From Cepaea nemoralis (Eukaryota > Mollusca > Gastropoda > Stylommatophora > Helicidae), in the NCBI GenBank assembly GCA_014155875.1, contig JACEFZ010002134.1:134001-198000 (forward strand): a stretch of DNA of 64,000 nucleotides, in the 5' to 3' direction. The notes under the pieces are model-generated. The model worked only from the letters and a program-made list of their open reading frames with translations. It did not search any database and was not told where the DNA came from. Below are positions 10,165 to 20,690 of this stretch, one piece after another; the first letter of the stretch is position 1; each line of letters starts with the position of its first letter. Made by a program: the position numbers and the translations under genes.

Positions 10165-11419
10165 CAGAAATAGAATTCAATGAACCCAGACAGAGCTGGC
10201 TGAAAATCTGGACTACACTAACCACACTGCCTTCCTGTCCCACACACAAAATTAGATGCAAACTACAGTACACACTCTTGATGGGAGGTCATAACAATGA
10301 GGTGTAAAGATTCAGAGACAAAAGACAAAAATTGATCAATAAAGTGGTGAGTCAATCACCCCTGCTAAAACCTCAATTCGTGAGATGGACTCATACCTAT
10401 TCAGCTTATGCTGTACTGGTGGGATGGATGTGAATCCTCTTTTCATAAGACTGTCAGATTTCACTGTAAGCCCAAGCATTGCCATACAGGCCATCAAAGC
10501 CTTGACAAGGGCTTGCGCCTACTGGAATGGGGTTAATGTAAAGATTTCCCTCCCTATCCGGTATCAAAGTACCATCTTCATGGGAACTGTGTTGGGAAGC
10601 TATCCTTCTCCTCCCCACGTCCAGAAAATTGCGGGGCATTTAAAACCAACACTGGAACTTCACATCTGCGGAGAAGCTTATTAGTATGTAACCAGGTCAT
10701 GATTCAGCAGACAATGTGTGGACCTGCTGGGACTAGGCCTAGAATGGTGTAATCATTTCCTTCATAGCTTGAGGTATTTCAATGTCAACATAACCAATGT
10801 CCAGGGATGCTGACCAGAATGATCAAATGGTTTTAGATAACATCTCTTGTTTAGTACTTCGTTTTATTTAAAGAACATGACCAAATTACTGATGGGATGC
10901 CATCACTTCTATAACACCCACGTAAGCGACCAAAACTATTATCTCTCTGCCTGGCCAACACCAGCAAGATGTATGTAGAAAGTGAAACCTAATAACTGGA
11001 TTAACTTCTGAAGACACAAAAAATACCATACCACCACTAGAATTTGGACAACGGATAACTCAGATCTTCAATGACAATTTAGTTTCTTGTTTGACTTGAT
11101 AACAAAATATAAAATAATGTATTGTAAAGAAGAATATTTATGTATTTGTTAATTTGTTGGTGTTATGGTTGCTGTGTAAATATATGCGTACATGTTTTTT
11201 ATGATTCATTAACCTTTTTGTATATTATATGCAAATAAATGATTAATTTTACCAGTATATTATGATATTATGTTTTGCATGTTGCGTGAACAAATTTTCT
11301 GATGAGTATCCTATTAAAAGAAATCTTGTGTAGCTCAATCACTACGGAATTGTTAAACCTTCAGGATGAAATACAATATTGCAATGTTAAATTTTACACC
11401 AGTATAGTTTAACAGAGGT
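10165..11419. other. Unrecognised sequence
   Basis: A 99-codon plus frame (10385-10684) is open but has no recognisable domain. The remainder, including 11040-11400, is AT-rich and featureless. Confidence 0.4.
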
Positions 11420-11640
11420 GCCACAGAAGCATAGTGGCAAGCGTGCTTGCCTGGTAGTCATAAATTCGAATCCCCTTAGGGTGGGATATTTTTCAGGTCG
11501 AGCCTAGCCTCAAATAGGTACCAATAAATTACATGGGAAGTAGAGGTGGCCAGTGAGATACTGACCACATTACCCATTAAGTGCCATTTAGTCCAAAGTG
11601 TAGGGCGTTACCATACACCTGATACATTTTATGGTGTGAA
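11420..11640 (+). mobile_element. SINE-2 (tRNA-derived)
   Basis: A tRNA-like head 'agtggcaagcgtgcttgcct' is followed by a B box AAATTCGAATCCCC at about 11464-11477. The SINE-2 body (roughly 'gagcctagcctcaaatagg') and the 3' block 'caaagtgtagggcgttacca' come after. Confidence 0.6.
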
Positions 11641-12031
11641 AAGGGGACCTTTATTTTATTTGTATAATTTAACATAAATGGTTTTCCCGACGGCAAATAA
11701 AAATGTCTGCAATGTTCCACTGCAATCATATTCTGAAGATATCAAACAACTGCAATGTTTTTCACAAGATTTTGTGTACAAATTGGATGGACTTTTCTAC
11801 CTAAATTGGCAAATGAGTTAAATTCAAAAAAGAAAAAAGACAACATGAGACTTCAAATGTGCCAAAACTAGTGAATCCAAATATTTTCTTACAAGAATAG
11901 TTAATAAAAGTGATGATCATCTTTCAATTTTTCCGTATAGTGTGGTGGCAATGAATAGTTGATGTGCCAGATGGGTGGCCATGGATAATCTCATTCCATG
12001 TGACTGTACACTATCTTTGATGCTGTAAATC

Positions 12032-12824
12032 TGACATAAGCCTGGGTCACTGACATTGAGTTGAGTGACCGGGCAGGAGGAAGAATGGAGATGAGAGGGG
12101 GAGACAGTAAATTGACTGATCTGGCTACGAGGAAAACAATCAACCCTCAGAAATAATGGGGCGGATATGAGTGGAAATCCCCAGGGGGGGGGGGGGGGGG
12201 TGGGTCGAGGGAGAGTTGTGTGTTGTGTGAAGTCAGGCGACTGGAAGGGCAGTGAGAGAGGAGACCGACTGCGGGTCAGGTCGTTTAAGAGAGAGCTCCG
12301 TGTTGTGTTGTTCTTCTAGTTGGGAAGACAGGCCGGAACCCAGAGTGGGTTCTGTATTGAGTGTAGGCCAAACCCCAGAGTGGGTTCTATAGTTGAGCAG
12401 TGGCTCCAACCCAATGTGTGGGTTGTATTGTGTGAGCTCCAGCCGAGGATTGTAGCTGGATTACCTGTCTTGTGGATTGAGATTAGAGGCCAGCCGTGAG
12501 AAGGCATTGATGTGTGCTGGTTAAATTGTGAGGAGGATATTCATATTCTATGGATTACGTTATGTTTCTGGATGTATAAACCTGTTCCGTTTGTCCGTCT
12601 TATTTTTGTAATAAAGGATTATGTGCGCCAACGGAATCTTGTTGAATGCCTGGTGAATATGCACTGCGGGGGTGAGTTACATTGCAAGACAGATATCTCC
12701 ATTGACACACCATGAACATCGTTACCTAGACAACGACCATCACACAAAACTTATCATCAATATCATGAACAGTATCATCGTGAGAACTTCGTGATATCAT
12801 TATCATCAAGAGAAACGTGTGACA
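12032..12824 (+). repeat. 5' LTR
   Basis: 793 bp, TG...CA. On reading, it is identical to the right LTR except at the G run (12184-12201 here is longer and followed by T, versus 18985-18997 followed by AA). A candidate polyadenylation signal AATAAAGG lies near 12610. Confidence 0.92.
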
Positions 12825-12826
12825 TC

Positions 12827-12844
12827 TGGGCGCTCGTCACTTAG
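12827..12844 (+). promoter_or_regulatory. Candidate primer-binding site
   Basis: TGGGCGCTCGTCACTTAG starts 2 bases after the LTR. The TGG would pair with the universal CCA end of a tRNA. The tRNA species cannot be assigned from the sequence alone. Confidence 0.45.
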
Positions 12845-13388
12845 TATGGAGTATCTGAGGGCTACGTCCAATTAAGAACATTATAGAGAGTGTTGTCATT
12901 CTGAGATGTTTTTGGGCTCTTCGCTGAAAGAGAGGAGTTATTATCGGTGACTTCGTGCCATCAATTTAGACAGTACTGCGTCAAGAAATTAACAGCAACT
13001 CTTTGGTGTGTATAAGACGCCACATCCAAGAAAAACTGTCAGCGCGCGGGGAAAATGCGCGGCGGAGGTCACAGGCGAGCAGTCAGTTCACGTCAAGTCC
13101 ACTACAGGTAAATTAACGGCGGTCAGCACGCATAAACAGACGAGGCGGGGACGCCAAGAATTAACGCAGGACAGACTAACCGGGAGAGTCCATTACGGTG
13201 ACAGGTAAATTTGATACCAGGCAGCAGTGCGGAAATTAAAGACGAGTGTTGAATCCAGAGTGGCGAGGACAGGTGTGTGTGTGTGCTGGAGGCAAGCGCA
13301 CTGTGTTGTTGCAAGTTGACTGGTCAAGATTATTCGACGCAGTAAAGAGGACGGGTGGGTACACCAGCGTCCAGGTACTTGGGAAGTA

Positions 13389-14414
13389 CATGTTTGGATC
13401 ATCATCATCAAGTGCCGTGCCGGCTGGCGTAGGCGTTCATGGCTCTCCATAGATCTCGGTCTTTGGTTTTCTGGATCAACTCTGCTGCTGATATTCCTCC
13501 ATGCCACCGTCTCAATCCATCCAGCATCACTTCTCTTGGTCTACCTCTGCCTCTCTTCCCCTCGATCTTTCCAGTTGTTACGATGTTCTCCAATGCCTCT
13601 CTTCTCATCACATGACCGAGGAAAGCTGTTTGTCTCTGTCTTATTGTTGTATATAATGTTCTAGTTTCATTAGCCTGTTTCAGGCAGTCGTCGTTAGTTA
13701 CTCTGGCAGTCCAAGGAATTCGCAACATTCGTCTCAGGAACCACATCTCTGTTGCTTCTAATTTCTTCTTAATTTGTTCATTTACATTCCAAGATTCACT
13801 GCCATACAGCAAAACTGGTTCTACATAGCATTTCAGCACTCTCTTTCTTACATTCAGTGACAGTGACTTATTGCATAAGATACTCTTCATTTTATGAAAT
13901 GCGGCTTTTGCCTGCCCTATTCTGCTCCTAATCTCTGTTGTACATCTTCCATCTGATGTTATAAATGCCCCTAGGTATCTAAAATTATCAACTTGGTTAA
14001 GGATTTTCCCTTCTATTTCTATGTCACATTTTGGTGTCACCATTTTCTTTGATATTACCATTGTTACTGTTTTCTTGATATTCAAGTTGAGTCCTTTCCT
14101 TGCACTCTCTGTTACTACAATGTCTAATAATTGTTGTAGGTCTGTTGAATTATCCGCCACCAATACTGTGTCATCTGCATAGCGTATATTATTTATATTA
14201 TAACCTCCAACTAGTATTCCTGGCATCTCTTTGATCTCTCTCATTATTACTTCGCTATACAGGGAGAAAAGATCTGGTGACAAGACACACCCTTGTCGTA
14301 CTCCTAGCTTTATCTGTTCGTAACTACCCTCTTTATTTCCCATTTTAATTGCTGCTACTTGGTTCCAGTAAATATTCTTTAATATGTTTTTTCAATATTC
14401 TTTCATGTTTGGAT
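13389..14414 (-). mobile_element. LINE-B (RTE-like) 3' fragment nested in the LTR element, 11-bp target duplication
   Basis: The insert is 13400-14403, flanked by CATGTTTGGAT at 13389-13399 and 14404-14414. On the minus strand one frame of 311 codons (14343-13408) runs without a stop: RQGCVLSPDLFSLYSE, RYADDTVLVADN (intact catalytic pair), LLYGSESWNV, GHVMRREALENIVTTGKIEG, AYASRHGT-stop. The tail is TGATGATGATGAT. The open frame and short tail indicate a recent, 5'-truncated insertion, younger than its LTR host. Confidence 0.92.
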
Positions 14415-16021
14415 AACAGAGAAAAATTGGCAGTCGCTAATTTGACGGACAGTTGACTGAAGGAGATAGTAACGTTACCCCTACCGCAGCCGGGTGGGGC
14501 TGTCAAGTTTGTGTGAGAACGGTTTTACGGAGGAATTTTTCACTGAGAGTGATAAAGAGAAATTAGGTTGACCTTGGACGGCAAGGCTGTTTGACAGTGG
14601 AAAGTTACTGGGAATTTCCACAGGAGATCGGGATAAACAAGGTTGTTTTGAAAGAAAGCCAGACTTGATGTTTCGTCTTTGTTCAAGCCTTTGTCATCAT
14701 TATTCTGTTATGAGCAAACAGTTTTAACTTATCGTCATCGCAACCATGGTTGTACTTCTTTGCCGATAAGGATTTATATACCCAAATTTAAAGCGCTGAA
14801 CATTGCCTGCCATTCTCCTTTTCTTTTTGGTGAATCTTGTCGGGTAACGAAAATCCATAACATTAATGATACAGCGAAGCGCCATCTCCGCAACGAAAGT
14901 AACAACATATCGAGAGAACACTTTGGATTATTACCACGTACAGAGAAAGTACAATAACGTTACGGATATCACTATCATCTTCAACTTTTGTCGACAGTTG
15001 GAACTTTTGATCACCACGTGAATTCAGGAACCATTCAACAAAACAACAAGTCGCTTTGAAATCCAGCGTCGTAGACATTTCCAGCCGAGGGCGAATAACT
15101 ATTAAAACGAACAAAAACTTTGGTGACTGAATAAAAAGAACTTTTGGCGACGGATTAATAGGCCCATATTTGTCGGCCAACCAGTTACACATTATTATTT
15201 TTTTATTGTTTTGCTCCCATCGTCATATTTATTGTTGTCGGGTGTCACGCAATTATTTGTATGTGGTCCAGTGTTTGTCAAGAGTAGGGGATTTGTTGGG
15301 GTGTTTCTCGAGAGTCGGGATACAGCACAATAATTTAGTTGTCTTTCTGGTGCTTACGATATTTTTGTAAGAAAAACGTTAATGAGTTGACGTATCGTGC
15401 AGGGGCATTGAAATAGTCTTAACCAATATCTAGAGCCGAGTTGTCTGACGTCAGATCTGTGTATATTTTCAGTATATATTCTTTTTCTTTCTCTCTTTCT
15501 TTTCGTTATATTTACATATAATATTTGTTGTGTTCGGATATATGTTTTTATTGTGATCTTTCGTCATTTCTGCTGTCTAGTGGTCTTGGTCAATTTATAT
15601 TTTTATTTTACGCGCACTGTGGATGTCTCTACACAAGCTTGTGGTTGTTACTGTGGTTTATTTCTGTGTCATCATCGTCTCCGTGTACTCAGCTTGTGAA
15701 GTCTAGCGTTGGATAGTCATCACTTAGTATTATCATCCATTTGTTTGTATATGTATTGATATGTATGTTTAACAATATTTCCAGGGACTTTATGAACTTT
15801 TGGTCATAGATATATAGATATAAGGGAGTATAGGTGATACTTCCCTACCTCACTACCTAGTGCTAATAGAGTGACTGGGTGAGTACAGAGTGATATTGTA
15901 GCACTACGGATTTACGTACACAGTGAGTGCGGGTGTACTTAGGCAAGTGACACTAAGACTAACAGCAGAGTCTGTACATTTATAGTTGGCTGATTCACAG
16001 CAACGTGTCCACAAGTACAAG

Positions 16022-18529
16022 ATGCCTACTTTAATGGATTATATTGAAGCAGGTGAAAGAATAGGCCTGAAAGGTAAAGAGTTACAAGAGTATGCCGAAG
16101 CAAAAGAACAACAACAGATTGAAAGAGACCAGAGACAAGCCGAAAGAGAACAGAGACAGGCAGAACTCGAGGCCAATCGCCTACAGGAAGTAAAACTAGC
16201 TGAAATGGAAAACAAGCGTCTACAGGAAGAAAAGTTAGCTGAGAGAGAACAAAGACAGGCTGAAATGGAAGCCAAGCGTCTACAGGAAGAGAAAGAGACA
16301 CAAGTAAAACTAGCTGAAATGGAAAACAAGCGTCTACAGGAAGAGAAAGAGACACAAGTAAAGTTAGCTGAAATAGAAAACAAGCGTCTACAGGAAGAGA
16401 CACAAATGAAAGTGGAAATTGAGAAAGAGAAGATTAAGATGGAAGCGGAAATTGCTATTAAAAAGTTAGAATTTGCATCGAAGGGTCAAAGTGAGGAAAG
16501 TAGAAGACCTTCGCAGTCGTCACAGAGATTAAAACTGCCATACTTTACGGACCGAGACAACCTTGAAGTTTATCTTGACAGATATCAGGCATCAGCGAAA
16601 GTGTTAGGCATCCCCGAAGACCAGTATGCGATTAGACTAGGGGAGCTTCTTACGGGCAAGGCACTAGACACCATGTTCAATTTACCTGTAGAAGAAAGAA
16701 ACAACTACACTATCTTACGTCAACGTTTGCTGACTAAGTTCCAACTAACTGAGCATGGATATAGGACAAAGTTTAGACAGTTAGTGCCAGAGACAAATCA
16801 AGATTTCACAGATTTTGTTAACACAGTAAAGAATACATTTAATAAGTGGATGGAGCTTGCAGAAATAGGGAAAGATTTTAATAAATTAGTAGATCTAATG
16901 TTAAGAGACAAGGTTGTATCTGCATGCAATTCTAATTTAGTGGCGTTCTTTGAGGAACGGAAGCCAAAGGACATAGACACAATGTCTCAGTTAGGGCAAA
17001 ACTACATGACTGCACATCCTAACGTATCTATTGGGAAACTAATGAGTGAGGAAATAGTCTGTGCAGCGTACACTAAACAGGACCAGAATCCAGTCATCAG
17101 ACCAAGGGCGAAAAGCGTGGATTCGGCACAGAAAGGTGAGCAGCAAGAACTTCAAGACAATGGTTTCCGAGGAAACAATGGTGGTAGAGTAGGACGGTAC
17201 CCATATAGAAGAGGGAACTTCCAGAGACGTCCAAATTATGCCGGATGTTGGAATTGTGGGAGTTGGAGACACAAGGCAGCACAGTGTGATGCACAACCAT
17301 CAGATGGACCAACGAACAACACTAAAAGGGAGATTACTTGTTTCAAATGTGGAAAGAATGGTCATATCAGTCATCAATGTAGGATGAGAGAAACAGAGCA
17401 CTCAAATGCAGCGCAAGTAATTGAGACGCTGAACAATGAAGATTGTAGTGGGTGCAAACCTCTCTTTGAAAAAGACAGTCAGCCAGTCCTAATATGTGGT
17501 CACACAGTTAAAGCAGGATCAGCAGTGCATGAAGGAGGAAGTCTGAAGCTGCATCAGGGATTTGTCAATGATAGACCAGCGTTAACAATTAGGGATTCCG
17601 GATGTACGTCTATCGGAGTGAGAAGAAGTTTAATAGATCCCTCGGATTATACAGGGAAAAAGATTAGATGCATAACATTCAATGGCACAGTAGAGTTCTA
17701 CCCAGTAGCCATAATAACTGTAAAAACACCATATATCACTGGAAGAGTGTCAGCGTGTGTTTTGGACTCACCAGTGGCTGATTTGATCATAGGAAATGTT
17801 ATAGGAGTTAAAGATTGTACAGAAGAGGAAATAGTGCATTGGGACCAAAAATATAGTGTAAGTAGTAACGAGGTAGTTACCACAAGAGAACCTAAATTAG
17901 AGAGTATAGCTGAGGTAGAAGAGGCACCTGAAGTAGACACAGGAACTCAGGACAAGGATAGTACAGCTGAGCAGATGAGAATGGATCCCAAATATAGTGC
18001 TAGTGACTCCCAGAGACAAGATACTACTCTGAACAAATGTTCCCAAGGGTGTAGGAGAGTAGAACATAGGCAGTCAAAGAAAGGTAGAGGGTGCTTCGAG
18101 AGGAAGAACAATGTTCTCACTCGCAGGTTTTTAGATAGCAGAACTGCACGTGGGCAAGCAGCAGTACCTTTAGCACATAGAGACCGATATACTAGAACAG
18201 CTCAGGATAGTGCATGTGCAGGGCACATAGGCATAAGGCGTATGCAGCAGAAAGCAAGGTGCCAGGTATATGGGCCAAGATTGAATAAAAAGTTCAGACT
18301 AAACAGAGACGCAAGTGTAACGGTGCAATATGCAGATAGGAAAGTTGAGTCAGGTCAAAAGAGTTTTCGCGACATTACTGACCCAGGGCTAGGGATAGCA
18401 AACAGATGTTGTAATTGTAGAGGTACCATGAGTCATGGGTACATGAAAGGTAGACACAGCATTGACAGGTATCAGAGGTGGGTTAATGCAAGAACAGAGC
18501 CACCTGATATAGGGTCAGTACACAAATAG
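16022..18529 (+). CDS. Gag-protease polyprotein with integrase remnant (LTR retrotransposon)
   Basis: 835 codons from the first ATG (16022); the frame is also open for 12 codons upstream. Residues ~20-155 are a charged coiled coil with repeated LAEMENKRLQEEK units. Next is a capsid-like region (~175-330) whose LRDKVVSACNSNLVAFFEER part resembles a SCAN domain. Two CCHC knuckles follow (CWNCGSWRHKAAQC, CFKCGKNGHISHQC), then an aspartic protease with DSGCTSIG and the later VADLIIGN motif. After that, the frame runs into a piece like the integrase zinc domain (AGHIGIRRMQQK). RT and RNase H are missing, so this is a non-autonomous gag donor. Confidence 0.85.
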   Translation: MPTLMDYIEAGERIGLKGKELQEYAEAKEQQQIERDQRQAEREQRQAELEANRLQEVKLAEMENKRLQEEKLAEREQRQAEMEAKRLQEEKETQVKLAEMENKRLQEEKETQVKLAEIENKRLQEETQMKVEIEKEKIKMEAEIAIKKLEFASKGQSEESRRPSQSSQRLKLPYFTDRDNLEVYLDRYQASAKVLGIPEDQYAIRLGELLTGKALDTMFNLPVEERNNYTILRQRLLTKFQLTEHGYRTKFRQLVPETNQDFTDFVNTVKNTFNKWMELAEIGKDFNKLVDLMLRDKVVSACNSNLVAFFEERKPKDIDTMSQLGQNYMTAHPNVSIGKLMSEEIVCAAYTKQDQNPVIRPRAKSVDSAQKGEQQELQDNGFRGNNGGRVGRYPYRRGNFQRRPNYAGCWNCGSWRHKAAQCDAQPSDGPTNNTKREITCFKCGKNGHISHQCRMRETEHSNAAQVIETLNNEDCSGCKPLFEKDSQPVLICGHTVKAGSAVHEGGSLKLHQGFVNDRPALTIRDSGCTSIGVRRSLIDPSDYTGKKIRCITFNGTVEFYPVAIITVKTPYITGRVSACVLDSPVADLIIGNVIGVKDCTEEEIVHWDQKYSVSSNEVVTTREPKLESIAEVEEAPEVDTGTQDKDSTAEQMRMDPKYSASDSQRQDTTLNKCSQGCRRVEHRQSKKGRGCFERKNNVLTRRFLDSRTARGQAAVPLAHRDRYTRTAQDSACAGHIGIRRMQQKARCQVYGPRLNKKFRLNRDASVTVQYADRKVESGQKSFRDITDPGLGIANRCCNCRGTMSHGYMKGRHSIDRYQRWVNARTEPPDIGSVHK
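16186..16421 (+). repeat. In-frame repeats in the gag coiled coil
   Basis: Copies of 'gctgaaatggaaaacaagcg' with 'tctacaggaagagaaagaga' recur, two of them as adjacent 57-bp units (about 16308-16421). The length is a multiple of three, so the coiled coil can lengthen or shorten without frameshift. Confidence 0.75.
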
Positions 18530-18831
18530 TATTGTGGGGTCGTAAAGTAGTAAGAGACCTGTGGGTACATAAGTATAATGCTCTTCTATGATGTATTATT
18601 ATTATGATGTGATGTATTAGTTCATGCATTGATACACAAGATAGATGGTTGTATTTATGTGTGTTGAATATAGGAGTGTACTATGAGCATTTGATGTATT
18701 ATGTAGTGTGGTAGCTAGAGTAAGGTGCAGCCATACTTAGGGCTACCCAGGCTATATGTCTGGGTCACATATTTAGTAAGTTTTAGTCTCCCAATGTTTG
18801 AAAACGAAGTTTTCTTTTAAGAGGGGGGTAA
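18530..18831 (+). other. 3' internal region and polypurine tract of the LTR element
   Basis: About 290 non-coding bases end in AAGAGGGGGGTAA (18819-18831) directly before the right LTR. The purine run is the expected plus-strand primer site. Confidence 0.7.
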
Positions 18832-19623
18832 TGACATAAGCCTGGGTCACTGACATTGAGTTGAGTGACCGGGCAGGAGGAAGAATGGAGATGAGAGGGG
18901 GAGACAGTAAATTGACTGATCTGGCTACGAGGAAAACAATCAACCCTCAGAAATAATGGGGCGGATATGAGTGGAAATCCCCAGGGGGGGGGGGGGGAAT
19001 GGGTCGAGGGAGAGTTGTGTGTTGTGTGAAGTCAGGCGACTGGAAGGGCAGTGAGAGAGGAGACCGACTGCGGGTCAGGTCGTTTAAGAGAGAGCTCCGT
19101 GTTGTGTTGTTCTTCTAGTTGGGAAGACAGGCCGGAACCCAGAGTGGGTTCTGTATTGAGTGTAGGCCAAACCCCAGAGTGGGTTCTATAGTTGAGCAGT
19201 GGCTCCAACCCAATGTGTGGGTTGTATTGTGTGAGCTCCAGCCGAGGATTGTAGCTGGATTACCTGTCTTGTGGATTGAGATTAGAGGCCAGCCGTGAGA
19301 AGGCATTGATGTGTGCTGGTTAAATTGTGAGGAGGATATTCATATTCTATGGATTACGTTATGTTTCTGGATGTATAAACCTGTTCCGTTTGTCCGTCTT
19401 ATTTTTGTAATAAAGGATTATGTGCGCCAACGGAATCTTGTTGAATGCCTGGTGAATATGCACTGCGGGGGTGAGTTACATTGCAAGACAGATATCTCCA
19501 TTGACACACCATGAACATCGTTACCTAGACAACGACCATCACACAAAACTTATCATCAATATCATGAACAGTATCATCGTGAGAACTTCGTGATATCATT
19601 ATCATCAAGAGAAACGTGTGACA
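18832..19623 (+). repeat. 3' LTR
   Basis: 792 bp, beginning TGACATAAG and ending GTGTGACA, matching the 5' LTR apart from the G-run length. It is followed by the target duplication AAATC. Confidence 0.92.
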
Positions 19624-19628
19624 AAATC

Positions 19629-19949
19629 CAATGTTTTCTTTAGAACACCTTCTTGCCCACGTATTATTTTTTTTTGGCACTCGCTTTGAACTCAAGCGTA
19701 GTCCATACACACTATTTATAGTAGTAATGGACTGAATTTTGCGCGTGGATTAGCTTTCCCTATTAACAGTGTACCTCGCCATCAGGCGAACCCACTTCGT
19801 CTTCAGAGGTACTTGTAATTTATACCCCCAAGTCAAGGACGACAGGTCAACATTTTAGTCCAGCTGTCCAGCATAGGGGTTAGACTGCAGACCTCAGCAT
19901 CAGCACACTGGGTGTTTAAGAACACGCATTCTTACCCATTCAGCCATGT
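19629..19949. other. Unrecognised sequence
   Basis: No gene or repeat family could be identified between the LTR element and the LINE-C remnant. Confidence 0.4.
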
Positions 19950-20390
19950 GGACCTGCTTGGGCTCGTATGAGATCTTTGGTACTGTAATGCCAGTTCTGG
20001 TTACTGATGGTGTTGTATTCTAACGAGATAGTCGAACCATTTGATCTTCGTCTTTCATTGTATGTGGCACAAATGGTTGATCCCACTGTCTGTCTGATAC
20101 TATTAATTTTAACTTGGTTTTGGATAATTAAATTTATAGCTCTTCTCAGGCATCTCATCCCGCAGGTGTTGATTTTTCATATGTGTTATTTGGATAATGT
20201 CCAAGTTTGATATTGGCAGCATGGGGGTTGATATAAATATGCTAGTTATTATTTGTTGTTTGGCGGCAGGATGCCTTAGTATTGATGTCAACGGATATAT
20301 AAGTGCACTTTCTTTTTTGAAATCTGATGTCATTTTCTCGGTCTTCAATTTCCTCCATTATTCTTGAGCAATACTACTTGAACAAATAAA
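19950..20390 (-). mobile_element. LINE-C fragment, degenerate
   Basis: The minus strand gives SALIYPLTSILRHPAAKQQI, MRCLRRAINLIIQNQ, RQTVGSTICATYNERR in changing frames. It matches the C-terminal half of the better LINE-C copy at 24064-25045. Frameshifts are frequent. Confidence 0.7.
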
Positions 20391-20464
20391 TTCCCCACTG
20401 TTTGTTTACTGGACCAGTAATATGTTCATTCTTAGTTGAATAAGCGTGCAACTGTCAACTGTCA

Positions 20465-20690
20465 TTTACTGCCTATATAGTACCTTGCGATGTTATGGCA
20501 GGGGGGTCTTGAGCCTGAGGAATTAAGGCCCTTTGGCTAGTGCAGTCACCATGAACTGTGCAGGTTAGAATGTTCTTTTTGTCCCTGACAGAAAAAAACT
20601 CCACACCTTACTGAGGATTCGAACCCGGGTCTCCCAAAGGAAAACCCAGCATTCTAGCCACTCTGTCAGCCGCTCCAGAAAGCATGCAAC
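20465..20690 (-). mobile_element. SINE-5 (tRNA-derived)
   Basis: The minus strand starts near 20685 with 'gagcggctgacagagtggct' (A box in 'ctgacagagtgg') and a canonical B box GGGTTCGAATCC at about 20624-20635. A T run and the body shared with 4345-4440 follow. Another head copy is at 37650. Confidence 0.75.

Larger units (their letters stand above)
12825..15985 (+). other. Long untranslated leader of the LTR element
   Basis: About 2.1 kb of leader once the nested LINE (13400-14403) is removed. Short frames exist (for example 13008-13208) but none is recognised. It probably holds packaging and translation-control sequence. Candidate start codons upstream of gag are numerous. Confidence 0.5.
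12027..19628 (+). mobile_element. LTR retrotransposon, complete ends, 5-bp target duplication, pol-deleted
   Basis: The element spans 12032-19623 (7592 bp, about 6.6 kb without a nested LINE). It is flanked by AAATC at 12027-12031 and 19624-19628. LTRs start TGACATAAG and end GTGTGACA. A long leader is followed by one open gag-protease frame. Reverse transcriptase, RNase H and most of integrase are absent, so any movement must be in trans. The gag type (SCAN-like capsid, two CCHC knuckles) and DSG protease fit a Ty3/Gypsy relative, possibly Gmr1-like; the clade is inference. Confidence 0.92.

Noticed and set aside
12316..12715. Two short frames (63 and 67 codons) repeated identically at 19115-19514
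   Set aside because: They lie inside the LTRs on opposite strands; identity reflects the LTR duplication, not a gene pair.
13008..13208. 66-codon frame in the LTR leader as a small accessory gene
   Set aside because: No recognisable domain, low start context support, and no second copy to test conservation.
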